Below, piece by piece: positions 22,162 through 39,181 of a stretch of 64,000 nucleotides of DNA. The stretch's first letter is position 1, and every line of letters starts with the position of its first letter. Under the pieces are notes generated by a model. It was not told where the DNA came from. It ran no database searches and saw nothing but the letters and a program-made list of their open reading frames with translations. The stretch spans positions 53,580,852-53,644,851 of the forward strand of contig OZ022345.1 of assembly GCA_963989245.1 (NCBI GenBank), written 5' to 3'. The position numbers and the translations under genes were made by a program. Source of the DNA: Nansenia antarctica. Its lineage: Eukaryota; Chordata; Actinopteri; Argentiniformes; Microstomatidae.

Positions 22162-23288
22162 TGTGCACCCAGTGGCGGGCGGTGCATTTCACACCTAGGC
22201 CTTCAGTGATGTCCGACACATTCCTACCTGAATTATTCTACCTCTTAATACCATCGTTATGACGCCATGGCTCTAGAAACTAGACAGAAACACAGTATAA
22301 CCGGGCGTTGCATCACCTTAACATAGTCAGACAAGTACAACAGAGTTATATTAATATTTCCGAAGCATTTTTAATCAATAAATCCGCATTTACAATGAAG
22401 AGTGTTAAACTAACATCTTTAAGATCGCTACATTACCCACGTCTGTCGTCTCGTCCACCATAATAGCGACAAAGGGTGCCTTTTTAATCTCCATTTTGAT
22501 CTCTTCTCCCACTTCAGCAATAGCAAAAATCAGGTCGTTTTGTATTTTGCCTGACGTTCCAGTAAACACTTTGTTTGTGGACAGGTGGTAATGTAAATCT
22601 GGGTTGTTTTCAGCCAGAAAAGAAAGAAGCTCAACGTAGTTTCCTGTTTGTGGACTCTGCGCTTTTATCGTGTCCCCTAAATTAAAGTTATTGTTTACCC
22701 AAAAACAGGACACAATCGATCAGTATTATCGATCAGTCAACGAAAGTTTTCGTTGTGGCGCTCCGTTTCCTTGGCACTTTCAAAAGTTTCACATCTACCG
22801 GCATAGTTACACATCTCAATAGTGAATATCAATAGTGCGTATCAATAGTGCGTATCAATAGTGCGTATCCAATCAAAAGACGTGCTGGGTGCTGACATCA
22901 TTGAGCCTTACAGCAGGCGCCGTTGTTGCTTTTGCTCGCATCTACGTAGGTTTACTAGGAACGCCACAGGTTTTCTCGTTCCAACGTTAAGTTACAGGTC
23001 GTATCCGCGGCACCGTTTAGCGTGCAGGCTGGGCAGATTTTGGAGCCCCCTAGCAACACATTTTGATTGGATAAAAGCTCTAACATAAAGGCCAGCCCTC
23101 CAAATCTCAATCGGAGACTGGAAGCAGCGCAACCAAGAGGAAAGCTATGAAATGAAGAGAATAGACTATCGGGAATCATTAATACATATTTGTGGAAAAA
23201 ATATATTAAAATAAAATGTATATTCTGATGATGTTTAGGCCAGCAGAGAAGGCCTTGCTGGCCCTGACGGCACACCACTGTGTGCACC
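22162..23288 (-). mobile_element. Inner hAT transposon with perfect 8-bp target duplication, inserted in the outer hAT
   Basis: The element spans 22170-23280 and is flanked by the exact 8-bp duplication 'tgtgcacc' (22162-22169 and 23281-23288). It starts 'CAGTGGCGGGCGGTGC' and ends with the complement of 'CAGTGGTGTGCCGTC', fitting hAT TIRs. The target was the right TIR of the outer hAT, so this insertion is the younger one. It carries a transposase remnant on the minus strand and appears internally deleted. Confidence 0.92.
22405..22713 (-). pseudogene. hAT transposase fragment (DUF4371/ZMYM-like)
   Basis: The minus-strand frame encodes 'GNYVELLSFLAENNPDLHYH', 'GTSGKIQNDLIFAI' and 'VAIMVDETTDVGN', the hallmark start of DUF4371-type hAT transposases that resemble ZMYM1 and TTF-finger proteins. 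Only about 100 residues remain. The catalytic core after 'DETTD' and the C-terminal dimerisation domain are missing, so it is a dead internal-deletion product. The first residues before 'NLGDTIK' may not be original. Confidence 0.85.
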
Positions 23289-23305
23289 CCTGTTTATACT
23301 GTACC

Positions 23306-23881
23306 ATAGATTCAACAAGGTGCTGGAAACATTCCTCAGAGATTTTGGTCCATATTGACACTATAATATCACACAACAGCCCGTCTGGCACCAACAACCA
23401 ATGCGAGGTTCAAAGTCACTTAAATCACCTTTATTTCCCATTCTGATGCTGGTTTGAACTTCAGCAGATCATCTTGACCATGTCTACATGCCTAAATGGA
23501 TTGAGTTGCTGCCACATGATTGGCTGATTAGATATTTGCGTTAACAAGCAGTTGAAAAGGTGTACATAATGAAGTGGCCGGTGAGAGTATAATAAATTAT
23601 TATTAATATTTATTGCTTTTTCAAAATCTTTGAATTTGGACAAGTAACTTGAGCTCTCGGACAAGCACAAGATAAGTTCACTTGTCCGAAGGACAAGTAC
23701 CTGAAAACGCTTAATGTCAAGCCCTGCTTAATCTAATTCCCATATTCCCAAATCACAATACACAAATCTCCTTTTATATCATTACTACTGATTCTCCTTT
23801 CTCAAACCATAAATCTCTGGCTGCATTCGTAAATTCTCTACGAGCGCGCCGGAGCGCATGCTGTGTTCAACGTCATAAAGG
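23306..23881. repeat. Direct repeat copy 2, upstream flank of the gtsf1-like gene
   Basis: It matches 18468-18892 and then 19203-19350, skipping the segment that contains the LINE tail. It begins inside the TA-flanked MITE right after the outer hAT target duplication. Only scattered substitutions are seen, for example in the stretch around 'ggacaagtacctgaaaa'. Together with copy 1 it brackets the gtsf1-like gene. Confidence 0.85.
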
Positions 23882-23956
23882 GACCAAGTAGTTTGATTGG
23901 ACAAGAGGCATTCCACGAGTGCTGATCAGATTCCAGAGCGAATTTACGAACGCACA
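23821..23956. mobile_element. Small MITE with 'GCATTCGTAAATTC' inverted ends
   Basis: The left end, 'CTGCATTCGTAAATTC', and right end, the complement of 'GTGCGTTCGTAAATTC', are inverted repeats about 135 bp apart. Direct repeat copy 1 holds only the left part. The GC-rich interior has no coding capacity. Target duplication is unclear, and a hAT origin is a guess. Confidence 0.6.
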
Positions 23957-24425
23957 TCCCAGGCAGTTGCCGCTACTACCGTTACCAAGGTAACCGGGGA
24001 CGCGAGAGATTTGTGTGGTAACTCAAGCCACCGGGCTAGCTAGATAGACTTTACCATACCTAGTTCAACCAACTTAATAAAAAACATTTGACATTTGACT
24101 CCAAATCATGAAAATATTATTGCCACAAAACCCACTCGGTTTTCACTCCTAGCTAGCATGCGAACGATTAGCCGAGCTAGCGTAGCAAGCGAACTCTACA
24201 AGCCAACTCCAATCAATCATTCAAAATACCTTTAACACCATCTACATATTTGGGTTAGCTGGTATATGCCTAGTCTAACTGCAGAGGTGTTTGTTGACAT
24301 GTCACTAACCTGAAAGATAGAGATGACGTTTTTAAAAGGAAATTAAAGGTGAGCTGTCTGTCCTCAGGGCTACCGAGTCTCAGGTAACTGCAACTGCCAA
24401 CCGCAGCTCGAGGCCACAAGTGAAC
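23957..24425. other. Intergenic sequence between repeat elements
   Basis: It contains several GCTAGC/AGCTAG-rich stretches (24036-24200) and a short match, 'aaaggtgagctgtctgtcct', to 18975-18995. No gene is recognised. Confidence 0.35.
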
Positions 24426-24531
24426 CCTCCACCTAGGGTTGCCAGATGGGATTGACAATTCCCAGCCTAACCAGTCTAAAAACCGCTAAATCCACCAAAA
24501 AACCAGCCCATCTGGCAACCCTGCCTCCAGC
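24426..24531. mobile_element. 90-bp hAT MITE with 7-of-8 target duplication
   Basis: The element spans 24434-24523, with inverted ends 'TAGGGTTGCCAGATGGG' and the complement of 'CAGGGTTGCCAGATGGG'. The flanks are 'cctccacc' and 'cctccagc', matching at seven of eight positions. This CAGGGTTGCCAGAT end is typical of fish hAT elements. Confidence 0.8.
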
Positions 24532-24627
24532 ACCTACTGCCAGTCATAAGGAGTAAACAGTTATACATTGAAGGGCGATCTGTTATACAATACAAACGAG
24601 CAGGTCGTCACCTTTAAAATAATGGCT

Positions 24628-24842
24628 TATAGGGCTCTGCACACAGCGTGCGATTTCTGTTGCGCATCAACGTTCCATTTTGAAGTTTGAATGGAAGTCT
24701 ATGAGAACATACAACAGAAATTGCATCGCACGCTGTGTGCATTGGGATGAGATGTTTTAGGATTTTCTCATAGACTTCCATTCAAACTTCAAAATGGAAC
24801 GTTGACGCGCAACAGAAATCGCACGCTGTGTGCAGAGCCCTT
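24628..24842. mobile_element. Highly palindromic foldback element
   Basis: Two long arms of about 80 bp, starting 'AGGGCTCTGCACACAGCGTG' at 24629 and ending with its complement at 24842, surround a 50-bp centre. Shared arm blocks include 'CAACGTTCCATTTTGAAGTT' and 'GAATGGAAGTCTATGAGAA'. It has no coding capacity, and the cruciform-forming potential is obvious. Confidence 0.88.
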
Positions 24843-25039
24843 AAGTCATATTTTCAAGTTATGCGAATATTATTTTATTTAGGGTACTTAAAATATATTA
24901 ATAATATAATTTATATTAAGAATGTGATATGCTGAGCTGCATCTAATGAACCTGAACCCAAGAATTGTACTCTTTGTATCCATACATTGATGTAATGAAA
25001 GCAATTCTGATTGTGAATCAGTCTCTCTTCAATCAAAGT

Positions 25040-25880
25040 ACTTTTCACAGTCATCTCTGTTTCTCAGTCTGTTGAGTCCATGATACCAGGGTTTGTTGTC
25101 TAGTACTCTGATGTCGGAGCAGTTCCCTCATTCAGATAAAGTTCCACTGTTGGCAGGATCAGAAACCAGAGAAGGGCAGCACCGCTTAGAGATGATCCCC
25201 TCCACGGTGCTGCAGACTGGTGGACACTGAGCCTCTGAGTATTGAACCATTATTGTAAAACACACCCGAGTGTTATGCACACCTTGAAACTGGAAAAGCC
25301 AAATGTGGTGGAACCCCAGAGAAACAGAGACAGAGGCCAGGAGAATATACAATGATTTATTAAGGATGATATACGCAAAGAAATAGGCCCTACACTAACT
25401 AGTGGAAAAACAAACATAAGGTGTGATGCAGGCGATAGTTATGGGGCGTGTAATTATACTATGTGTGTGTGTGCGTGTATGAGGTCAGGGGTGTTGTATT
25501 ATGTGCTGCGATACTACCCTAGTGAGCAAAGTCCGAGATCCTTTTCGGGCCAGGGAGAGTGATCCATGAGAGAGTAGTCCAGAGGGGAGTCCAGGGGTCG
25601 AGCCAGGGAGGGAAATCCAGAAGAGAGTAGTCAGAGGGGGTCCATACAGAAAGTTATGTTCAAGCGTTGGATCTCCGTCTGTAGCAGGGTTAAGTAGGCG
25701 GCTGTCCAGGTGGTGATTGGGACAGCTGGGCTGAAAGTTAATAGCCCACACCTGCTGCAAACAGAGCCAGAGATCCGGCCCACTCAATCCGGCCGGGAGG
25801 GGGCGCCAGAACGAGGCTCACGGGGGCGTGTCAGATTAGGAGGCACAACACCGAGCCCAGAACCAGTGCCTTCGTCATCT
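25040..25880 (-). pseudogene. Relic of dct exon 1, split by a solo LTR
   Basis: The minus strand matches dct exon 1 and its start region (13800-14080). Shared plus-strand blocks are 'tttctcagtct', 'atgtcggagcagtt', 'gatcccctccacggtgctgc' and, beyond the LTR, 'agcccagaaccagtgcctt' with the start-codon complement. Encoded remains read 'CSTVEGIISKRCCPSL' followed by a frame break. The match is interrupted at 25271-25850 by a solo LTR. With the exon 5 relic at 18063-18232 it shows an old tandem duplication of dct that has lost function. Confidence 0.92.
25266..25855. mobile_element. Solo LTR with 5-bp target duplication
   Basis: The 580-bp unit at 25271-25850 starts 'TGTTATGC' and ends 'GCACAACA', the TG...CA inverted ends of LTRs. 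It is flanked by the exact duplication 'ccgag' at 25266-25270 and 25851-25855. Joining the flanks restores the dct exon 1 relic. Five-base duplications fit Gypsy-type or retrovirus-like integrases. No internal region, primer site or polypurine tract remains, so it probably arose by LTR-LTR recombination. The orientation is not determined. Confidence 0.88.
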
Positions 25881-26074
25881 CTGATTCCTGTGTAAGCTCC
25901 TATTTTTCTCATTACAAATACATTTTCAACACCAATTAACTGCAAGTACCAGTGAGACACATTAACATAACTAATTCAATTTGCTGGTCTTCATCTTGTC
26001 CTTCAACTTGTATTTCAGTGGACAAATGATCAACAATTGCTGCCTTGTGTGGGACAAACATACAGTAACATTGT

Positions 26075-26290
26075 TGTCAGGGAGCGTGGGCGACTGAGGT
26101 TCAGGAGGTAGAGCCCGCGTCTAATGATCACAAGGTTGGTGGTTCGGCGGTTCAATCCCTGGCTGGCCATGTGTCGAGGCGTCCTTGGGCAAGACACTGA
26201 ACCCTTAAAATTGCTTCCAATGAGCGGGCCGGCGCCTTGCATGGTAGCTTGCCACCGTATGGGTGAATGAGAGGCCATTGTAAAGCTAAT
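26075..26290 (+). mobile_element. tRNA-derived teleost SINE
   Basis: A B-box-like 'GGTTCAATCCC' lies at 26149-26159. After it comes 'tgtcgaggcgtccttgggca' and then 'agacactgaaccc', the conserved body of a very common fish SINE. The segment ends near the duplicated text 'gggtgaatgagaggccattg'. Several mutations mark it as old. Confidence 0.82.
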
Positions 26291-26486
26291 CAGCATCTGG
26301 ATATGCCACACCTGTGAGGTGGATGGATTCTCTTGGCAAAAGTGCTCACTAACACAGATTTGAACAAATTTGTGAACACAAGAGAAATAGGCATTTTGTG
26401 TACATAGAAAAAGTCTTAGGTGTTTGATTTCAACTTGTGAAAAATTGGAGCAAAAACAAGTGTTGCATATTTTTGTTCAGTGTAAG
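26291..26486. mobile_element. Right half of a widespread fish MITE ending 'TTTTTGTTCAGTGTA'
   Basis: The text 'ccacacctgtgaggtggatg', then 'gagaaatagg.attttgtgta' and 'catagaaaaagtctta', ending 'atatttttgttcagtgta', is a familiar Tc1/mariner-like non-autonomous element of fish. The left end is absent, so the copy is truncated against the SINE. Confidence 0.7.

Positions 26487-32288
<5,802 letters not shown>

Positions 32289-32345
<57 letters not shown>
32289..32345. repeat. (CT)n microsatellite
   Basis: An uninterrupted CT dinucleotide run of about 57 bp. Confidence 0.97.
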
Positions 32346-32347
<2 letters not shown>

Positions 32348-35300
32348 TATCCATCTTTGTCTGGCTTCATCAAAGCACAATAGAAAGCTTGGCACAATAA
32401 AGCAGTGTCTCCATGTTGTCAGAACATTCAGACTTAACACCAGCACAGAAAGTGGTAGCAGCGTAAGAGAAGACATAACCCTCAGCCTCTACATTACATA
32501 GGAGGTAAAGGATCCATCCCTCCCCTGGCAGACACTGTGATTTTCCTCCTTTTCTTCCTGTTGGCTGACAGGCAGCTGCCTTATTATAGAAGGCTAATTG
32601 TGCAGGAAAGCAGATTATGAGAATGGTAGGATGTACTCCTTGACCATGTGCTAATGTGATGACAAGTTTGGGGACCCTCTAAGCGAAAGGCGTTGCATGC
32701 CAGGGCACTTTTGGCACTGGCTATAATCTGCCTTTGGTATTAACTCAGCAAACCGGTTTGTTTGAGTACGGATCAATCGCTCGCTCATTATTTTTACAAG
32801 AAAGCTTTATATTCCAGACGCTTTCCTGGTGTTGATCTCTCATTAAGCATGCTATGTAAATGCACTGGCAATCCCTGTGTAAGGGATACGAAAGTCACCC
32901 CAGGGCCAAGGCTTGCAGAAGCATGTTACAGGGAAGCTGGGACAGGAAATTTGGGTCAGTCGCCATAGCCAGAACACGAATTTCAGGTTTTACTTAACCC
33001 CACCCACCCCCTGTTCCACTATTCTCCTTTAATGTGTTTTCTGTTTGGTGATGTTATGTTTTAAATGTCAGCCCTGGAGCTGTCCAGCAATTCAGGAGAA
33101 ACAAAAAACCTGTGTCTCAGTATCTTATCCAACGATTCATGTTACTCTGTAATCATGCTGGCTGCAATGTCTACACCCTCCATTCACCCCTTGTCTACGC
33201 TACCGCCTTGTATGAGTCAAGGGGGCTGGGTTAGGAATCGGTTAGACACTGTAGGGTCAGAGTTGAGTGATATAGATATGGGATGAATAGATCACTAAGT
33301 CAGGGGGTCATCTTGATAGAATAATGGACAGTCTTCTACTCATTGTAACTTGTTTGTGTGGGTAAAAAATACAACTGCAAGAGACTGTCTGAACCCAGGA
33401 TCTACCTGAAATAACCAAGCCGTCAAAATGCATTGTACATCAAATTAGGTACAAAAAACATGAGGGCATGTCTACCTTCTGTTCACAAGCTAACAAACAA
33501 ACATATTTGAAAGACATCCAACAATGCAAGATATTCAAATATGTGTTTGTATGTTTGGATATCAAGATGTTTGTGGTGTTAGACATAGGTGAGAAAATGG
33601 AACCTGGCATGGTGAATGATGCCACAGAAAAATTAACCAGACAGCACCAGTCAAAGACTGCATCTCTATGGCGCCCTACATACATAAATATATGTCTCAT
33701 TATTGCTCTATATCAACGATGTGTATTTTTACATCTGCCTGTCCTAATATCTTCAGTAAAGTCTGTCGATGGTGTGAAATCCTTTAAGTTCATAGTGTGT
33801 CACCTATGAGAGTGTCTATGGGTATACCAACCGGAAGAAAAAGTTATGTGCAAGAAAAAGGCTCTCGCCTTCAACCTTTTTTGAAAAAGCAATTCAAGAA
33901 ACCCTTTTCCACATGACCCATTTCAGATTATAACAAACAACTATATTCCTATTGCTTGAACAACTTTGTGTGTAGGCAGTTTCAGAGCTTTCCAAGGATG
34001 AGGGGCCTGCTTGACAGCAAAAGCTGTAGCACCACTCTGTAGCCCTAGTACACACAACGTCTTCACCTTTGTGTTGCCATTGGTAGTTGTGAATCTGGAC
34101 TTTAAGGATGCACATATGAAATACGAGACTATTTTTTAAGGAGTTGTGGAGAAAGGCAGGGAAGTAAGGAGGAGAGGGTAGGGCATGGGCCGGCATTCAA
34201 ACTGTACATCTACTGTACATGCACTGTAGGCCAGGGTACTAGACTACTGGACCACCACTGGCCATGTAGAGACTATGCAACTAAATGGAATAGAAATGCA
34301 ATAACAAACGTAAATGTTTTAGCCCCTCACTGACACAAGACAACATAAGTCCACTGCTACTTCACATGATATGCTGTCAAAATTAGCCTTATGATGCTGT
34401 TGTTAGTCACCACCATATGAGGATGAAGGACATACCTTTGATTGCTCTCTCTCTCTCTCTCTCCACCCTCCAACCTATGCTAAGTGATATTACATTTAGA
34501 TCAGTCTCAGAAGCAACTACAAATGAAAAAGAAAAAAACATTATTTGTTCAAGTTATTATAATTAATATTCAATATGACCTTTTTTTTGTCATAACAGAA
34601 CATGGGAAATTGCCACAGTTCCTCTGTCAATGTGTTCGTATAGCTGCATGTGAAATCAGAACAGACCATTCATAATAGATTTGTTCTGAAGACCTTGACA
34701 TTATTTCACAATTAAGGTATGAGGTCATGCTCTTAATCAGTATAACCAATGCCGTGTTTCATGTGCTGACCATGTTTAAAGATGAAACATGTGCATTGCG
34801 AGTGTTTATGTCTGATTTGCGGATGAAGAGGACAAGGCTCCGTATGAACTGAATTACTTTATTATCATCAGTGCTATGTGGCAGTACATGGGTAATATAC
34901 CTAACAATTATAAAACAATTATAGTTAATTCCATCAATTATGGTTTTGTACACACACACCGTAACCATGTACCATATCAGAAATGTGTTTTACTATAACA
35001 GTGTCAGAACTGAAAAGAGGTTGGAGTATTTTTTTTTTACATTGTAGGTACAATTGTTGATGATTCCACAAGTATGGCCAACAATATTGTGACATACCAT
35101 AAACCCTGGCAATGCAAGATATTACCAACAAAAACAGCCACCAGGGGATTTGGATTAAATTCACCTTTTGCTTTTTGCAGCTCTTCTGGAGAGCGTCATG
35201 TAAACCACGGTAAGGCACCACCTACAGTACCACTGATAAAGCCCCAGCCAAAGTTCTCATCCACTCAAGTGGGGGCTGAGGATTCTCAAATTTCAGGACA

Positions 35301-36738
35301 TGGAGATTAGTAATGGAACAACATATAATTTGGCAATGATCTATTTTTCCACTGTTGTTAATTAAAGCAAGTAGCAAATTTGTGTGCAAAACCATGATAT
35401 CACAATGCAGGGAGTGAATCCCAAATCAAGCTTTGCATATTATAATCCTGTTGAAATGTGAATAAATAAAGCCTGTGAATTAATGTGAGCAAGATTTCAT
35501 TTTAATAAGTGCTTGGAGAAATAAAGAGAGGGGGAAAAAAGAGCATTACATCTCACTTACTTCAAGTGGAGTTGTGAGTGCACAGCAAGGATTCATTTCT
35601 ACTCATTAAAGGTGCAATCTAGAGCCCCCCAGATCTCCAGTGTAATAACCAGTGAAAATAATCTGTTTTATTGATAGGCACATGTAGCAGAGAGTGTGCC
35701 GACTGCCAGGTACTTATCTTGTGCCTGTGTCCTGTTACAGAAGGATATAATTCTTTGTGACTGCTCCTCGGGGCATCAGCTCTTCAAGTTCATTAGTTCT
35801 ATTTCTGATAGATATATTTTGCCCTAAAAACCTGAGAATTTAATACGAGAGCTGACAATCTCTGCCAGCGGTCATTTGGAAATGGAACAAAAAATGTCAT
35901 GTCAGTTGACAGAATATATATTTTTAAGATGAACACCTTCAATCTTATTTTTAATTTATTGATGGATTCACAAAGTAATCCTAAGCAACATACTGTCTGC
36001 TTTTGGAGTTTCTGAGGGGGAGAGTGGTTACTGATATGAATAGAATCACTGTCTACTGTTGTCCATTTCAATTGTTTGTGACTGTGCCTCACAATATATT
36101 GTTTTAGATGTTTACCTAGTGAGAGTTATCTAATTTCTTACCTCAACACATGTTTGCAATCATAGTACCAGTATAGAGCTTCCTGTCATGTCCCCGTGAT
36201 ACTGTAAATCAGCCAGATCAGAGTTAGTATTTTTATCTGATCACAGAAAGAGAGAAGCATATAATCCCCTAATCCCATCAAAATCACACCGCAAATATGA
36301 TATGAGAATGTCTTTAGCTAAAATATCATTGCTCTCACAACTGACCTCTCCAAATGTTTGGGATTAGTTTCTTTATACTCTTGAGAGTAATCTTGAGAAC
36401 ATTAGCACTTATTTACACTGGACCATTCCCAGTAAACCTTGAGATAGACTAATATTAGTAACACTGAATCCAGCAATACCAATCAGATCAGGATTTTGAC
36501 AACAAGAGGAAACTATTTATCAACAGATGTTTGAAATTAAACTGATTTCTGACACAATTTATGTAGCCTAAACAACTAAAATAAAAATAAGTAGGAACCC
36601 AACCACAAAGCTCTTCATTCTGATCTGAACATGTTAGTGTAGTTATTTCTTTCAGACGGTAGTGGGAGCTTTAGCATCAGACAGCCCATTAAGGTCAGAA
36701 GCTGTTCAACACAAAGTGTTATTTATTTAGTCTCCACT

Positions 36739-36740
<2 letters not shown>
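32346..36740. other. Gene desert, no feature recognised
   Basis: There is no coding similarity in the short frames and no TIR pairs were seen. A short CT run lies at 34445-34463. Confidence 0.4.
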
Positions 36741-36810
<70 letters not shown>

Positions 36811-36811
36811 G

Positions 36812-36863
<52 letters not shown>

Positions 36864-36947
36864 TGTGCGTGTATGTATGTGTATGTGTGTGTGCATGTGT
36901 GCATGTGTGTGTATGTATGTGTGCATGTGTGCATGTGTGTGTATGTA

Positions 36948-37019
<72 letters not shown>
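36741..37019. repeat. Compound (GT)n microsatellite with GTAT and GCAT variants
   Basis: About 280 bp of GT repeat with internal variants such as 'gtatgtatgtgtgcatgtgt' that are themselves repeated. All long frames in this stretch, on both strands, are artefacts. Confidence 0.97.
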
Positions 37020-37022
<3 letters not shown>

Positions 37023-38177
37023 GGAGTGTTGATGGCGGTTGTGGTGCAGTAAATGCACTTCCATCCATATTGCCATGGTTAACTGATCTAGGTAGACTCT
37101 TGAAGAGCAAGATCTTCCCAATAATTAGTTTAGAGCATGTTCCATACTGTTGCAGAGCAATAGAGCACTGAGTACTCTGAAATACTGCTTTTTGACTGCA
37201 TAATTAAAGTAATTAACGTATTTTGTGAGGAGATCATACAGAAACCTCAGTAATTTACATCAAGCAATCTTGAACTCCTGCTTGACTTCATGGGATGAAT
37301 TATTTGCCTGGGGGTAAACGATGAGTAATTTGATGACCAAACAAAGGCACAACAAACCCTTTTGGTAGCTGTATATGGTTATGCCAATAACACTCAGGTG
37401 ATCAAAGATATCATACCGCACAGACTCCAAAGCATGATGTTCCAAAAACAATCGTATGAAGAAGTGGATTAAATTCCCTACTCCCTGCTGTAACAACAAT
37501 GACATTGTTGTCACCACAGTAGTAGTAGAAGCACTAGTCAAGTTGCGAACCAGTTATTTAAACTGGCTTAAAAAAGACATGTCCTCAACCTTTCAAATAT
37601 CTCTGAAATACCCGTGGATAGTCTCGGTAGAAATGTGAGAAATACCACAGTCTCTACCACGCTCTCACCTGAGTATGACAAAGCAACCCTAGCCCCCCCT
37701 CTGTTCATGATTCCAGCATGGGGTCCTTGAGCTCCAGCAGAGTCCATACCTACTGCATTATATACTTGTAAACAAACTTAGACCTCTTAAAAGTAGACTC
37801 AAACTTTAGAGGATGTGGCTTGTTTATGGGAACGGGTTGTATATAGAGATTTTCTCATTTCTCCTGGTGACCCTGGGCACAGTGACATGTATGCTTTTGA
37901 GCCTTTGATTTGCCACATTGAGGTGTTGCGGATAAGGTGCAATGCAAGATAATTTGGGATTTTTTTTTTCCCCCTCCTGGGAGCATAGAGAACTCAGAAA
38001 TGTAGCAGGTCCTTCTCTGAAGATTACAGGTAATACGGCACATAGGCTTCATAAACATTCCTGACACAACCTGATGATGGAGAGATTGCTCCAGGAGAGA
38101 GTTTTCACACTTTGATTTGTCTAAAATGAGCTGGAGAAGTCAGTGATGTCTTTGAGGATGTTAACAGAGAAACCTGC
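37020..38177. other. Gene desert, no feature recognised
   Basis: AT-rich sequence with only short chance frames. Nothing can be supported. Confidence 0.4.
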
Positions 38178-38817
38178 CCTGGCAGTAGTGCTGTCCCAAA
38201 CGACTATTTTTCTAACGATTAATCTAGCGATTATTTTATCGGTTATTCGATTAGTCTAACGACTAATTTATCGATAAGTCTAACGATAATTTTTGTACTG
38301 TAAAAAAAAAAAAAAAAAAAAAAACTTATTTGGCTCCACCTCACTGCTATGTTTAGCCAACTTGAATGCCAACATGGCCATTTAGAAGTCTGTCCATCAC
38401 CACAACACATAGCTAGCTAACGTTACTCTCGCTGCTATGTTATGATTAGCTAAATTGATGCTAACGTAGCATGCGAGCTACGAGCTAGATAACGTACAGT
38501 AGGTGCTCGCACCACAATGACAATAGGCTACCGTAGCTAGCCAGCTACATAGCTAACGTTACTAACACCAGAAGACAAGACATACGAACTGTGGTGAGCT
38601 ACATTGCTTGTGTAACATTAGCTAGTAGCTATCCATTTTTCACTCATACACTTAATTGTCTCGCCTGGTAAAATAAAGGTTTAAAAAAAAAAAAAAAATT
38701 TTTTTTTTTGCCATTTTGTTTATTTACGACTAACCGACGCATATTACGCTAACCGACGTATTGGCGTAGTCGATGACGTCGACGACGTCGAATAATCGTA
38801 ACAGCCCTACCTGGCAG
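38178..38817. mobile_element. Non-autonomous hAT transposon with perfect 8-bp target duplication
   Basis: The element spans 38186-38809 and is flanked by the exact duplication 'cctggcag' (38178-38185 and 38810-38817). Its ends are 'TAGTGCTGTCCCAAACGACTA' (shortened here to the first bases TAGTGCTGT) and the complement of 'TAGGGCTGT'. Subterminal arms are rich in 'acgacta/tagtcgat' and 'gacgtcgacgacgtcg'. A 20-plus A run lies at about 38301 and an A/T run near 38683-38708. No transposase is encoded. Confidence 0.9.
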
Positions 38818-38818
38818 T

Positions 38819-39181
<363 letters not shown>

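Larger units (their letters stand above)
21531..23300. mobile_element. Outer hAT-type transposon with perfect 8-bp target duplication
   Basis: The element spans 21539-23292 and is flanked on both sides by the exact 8-bp duplication 'tttatact' (21531-21538 and 23293-23300). Its TIRs are 'CAGGGGTGCACATAACT' on the left and the complement on the right, the latter interrupted by another element at 22162-23288. Without that insertion the outer element is about 635 bp, with an A-rich run near 21631 and no transposase. It lies directly upstream of the gtsf1-like gene. Confidence 0.9.

Noticed and set aside
36719..37171. Several long frames of Cys-Val and His-Thr repeats on both strands
   Set aside because: They are translations of the (GT)n microsatellite, open in all frames because the repeat has no stop codons.
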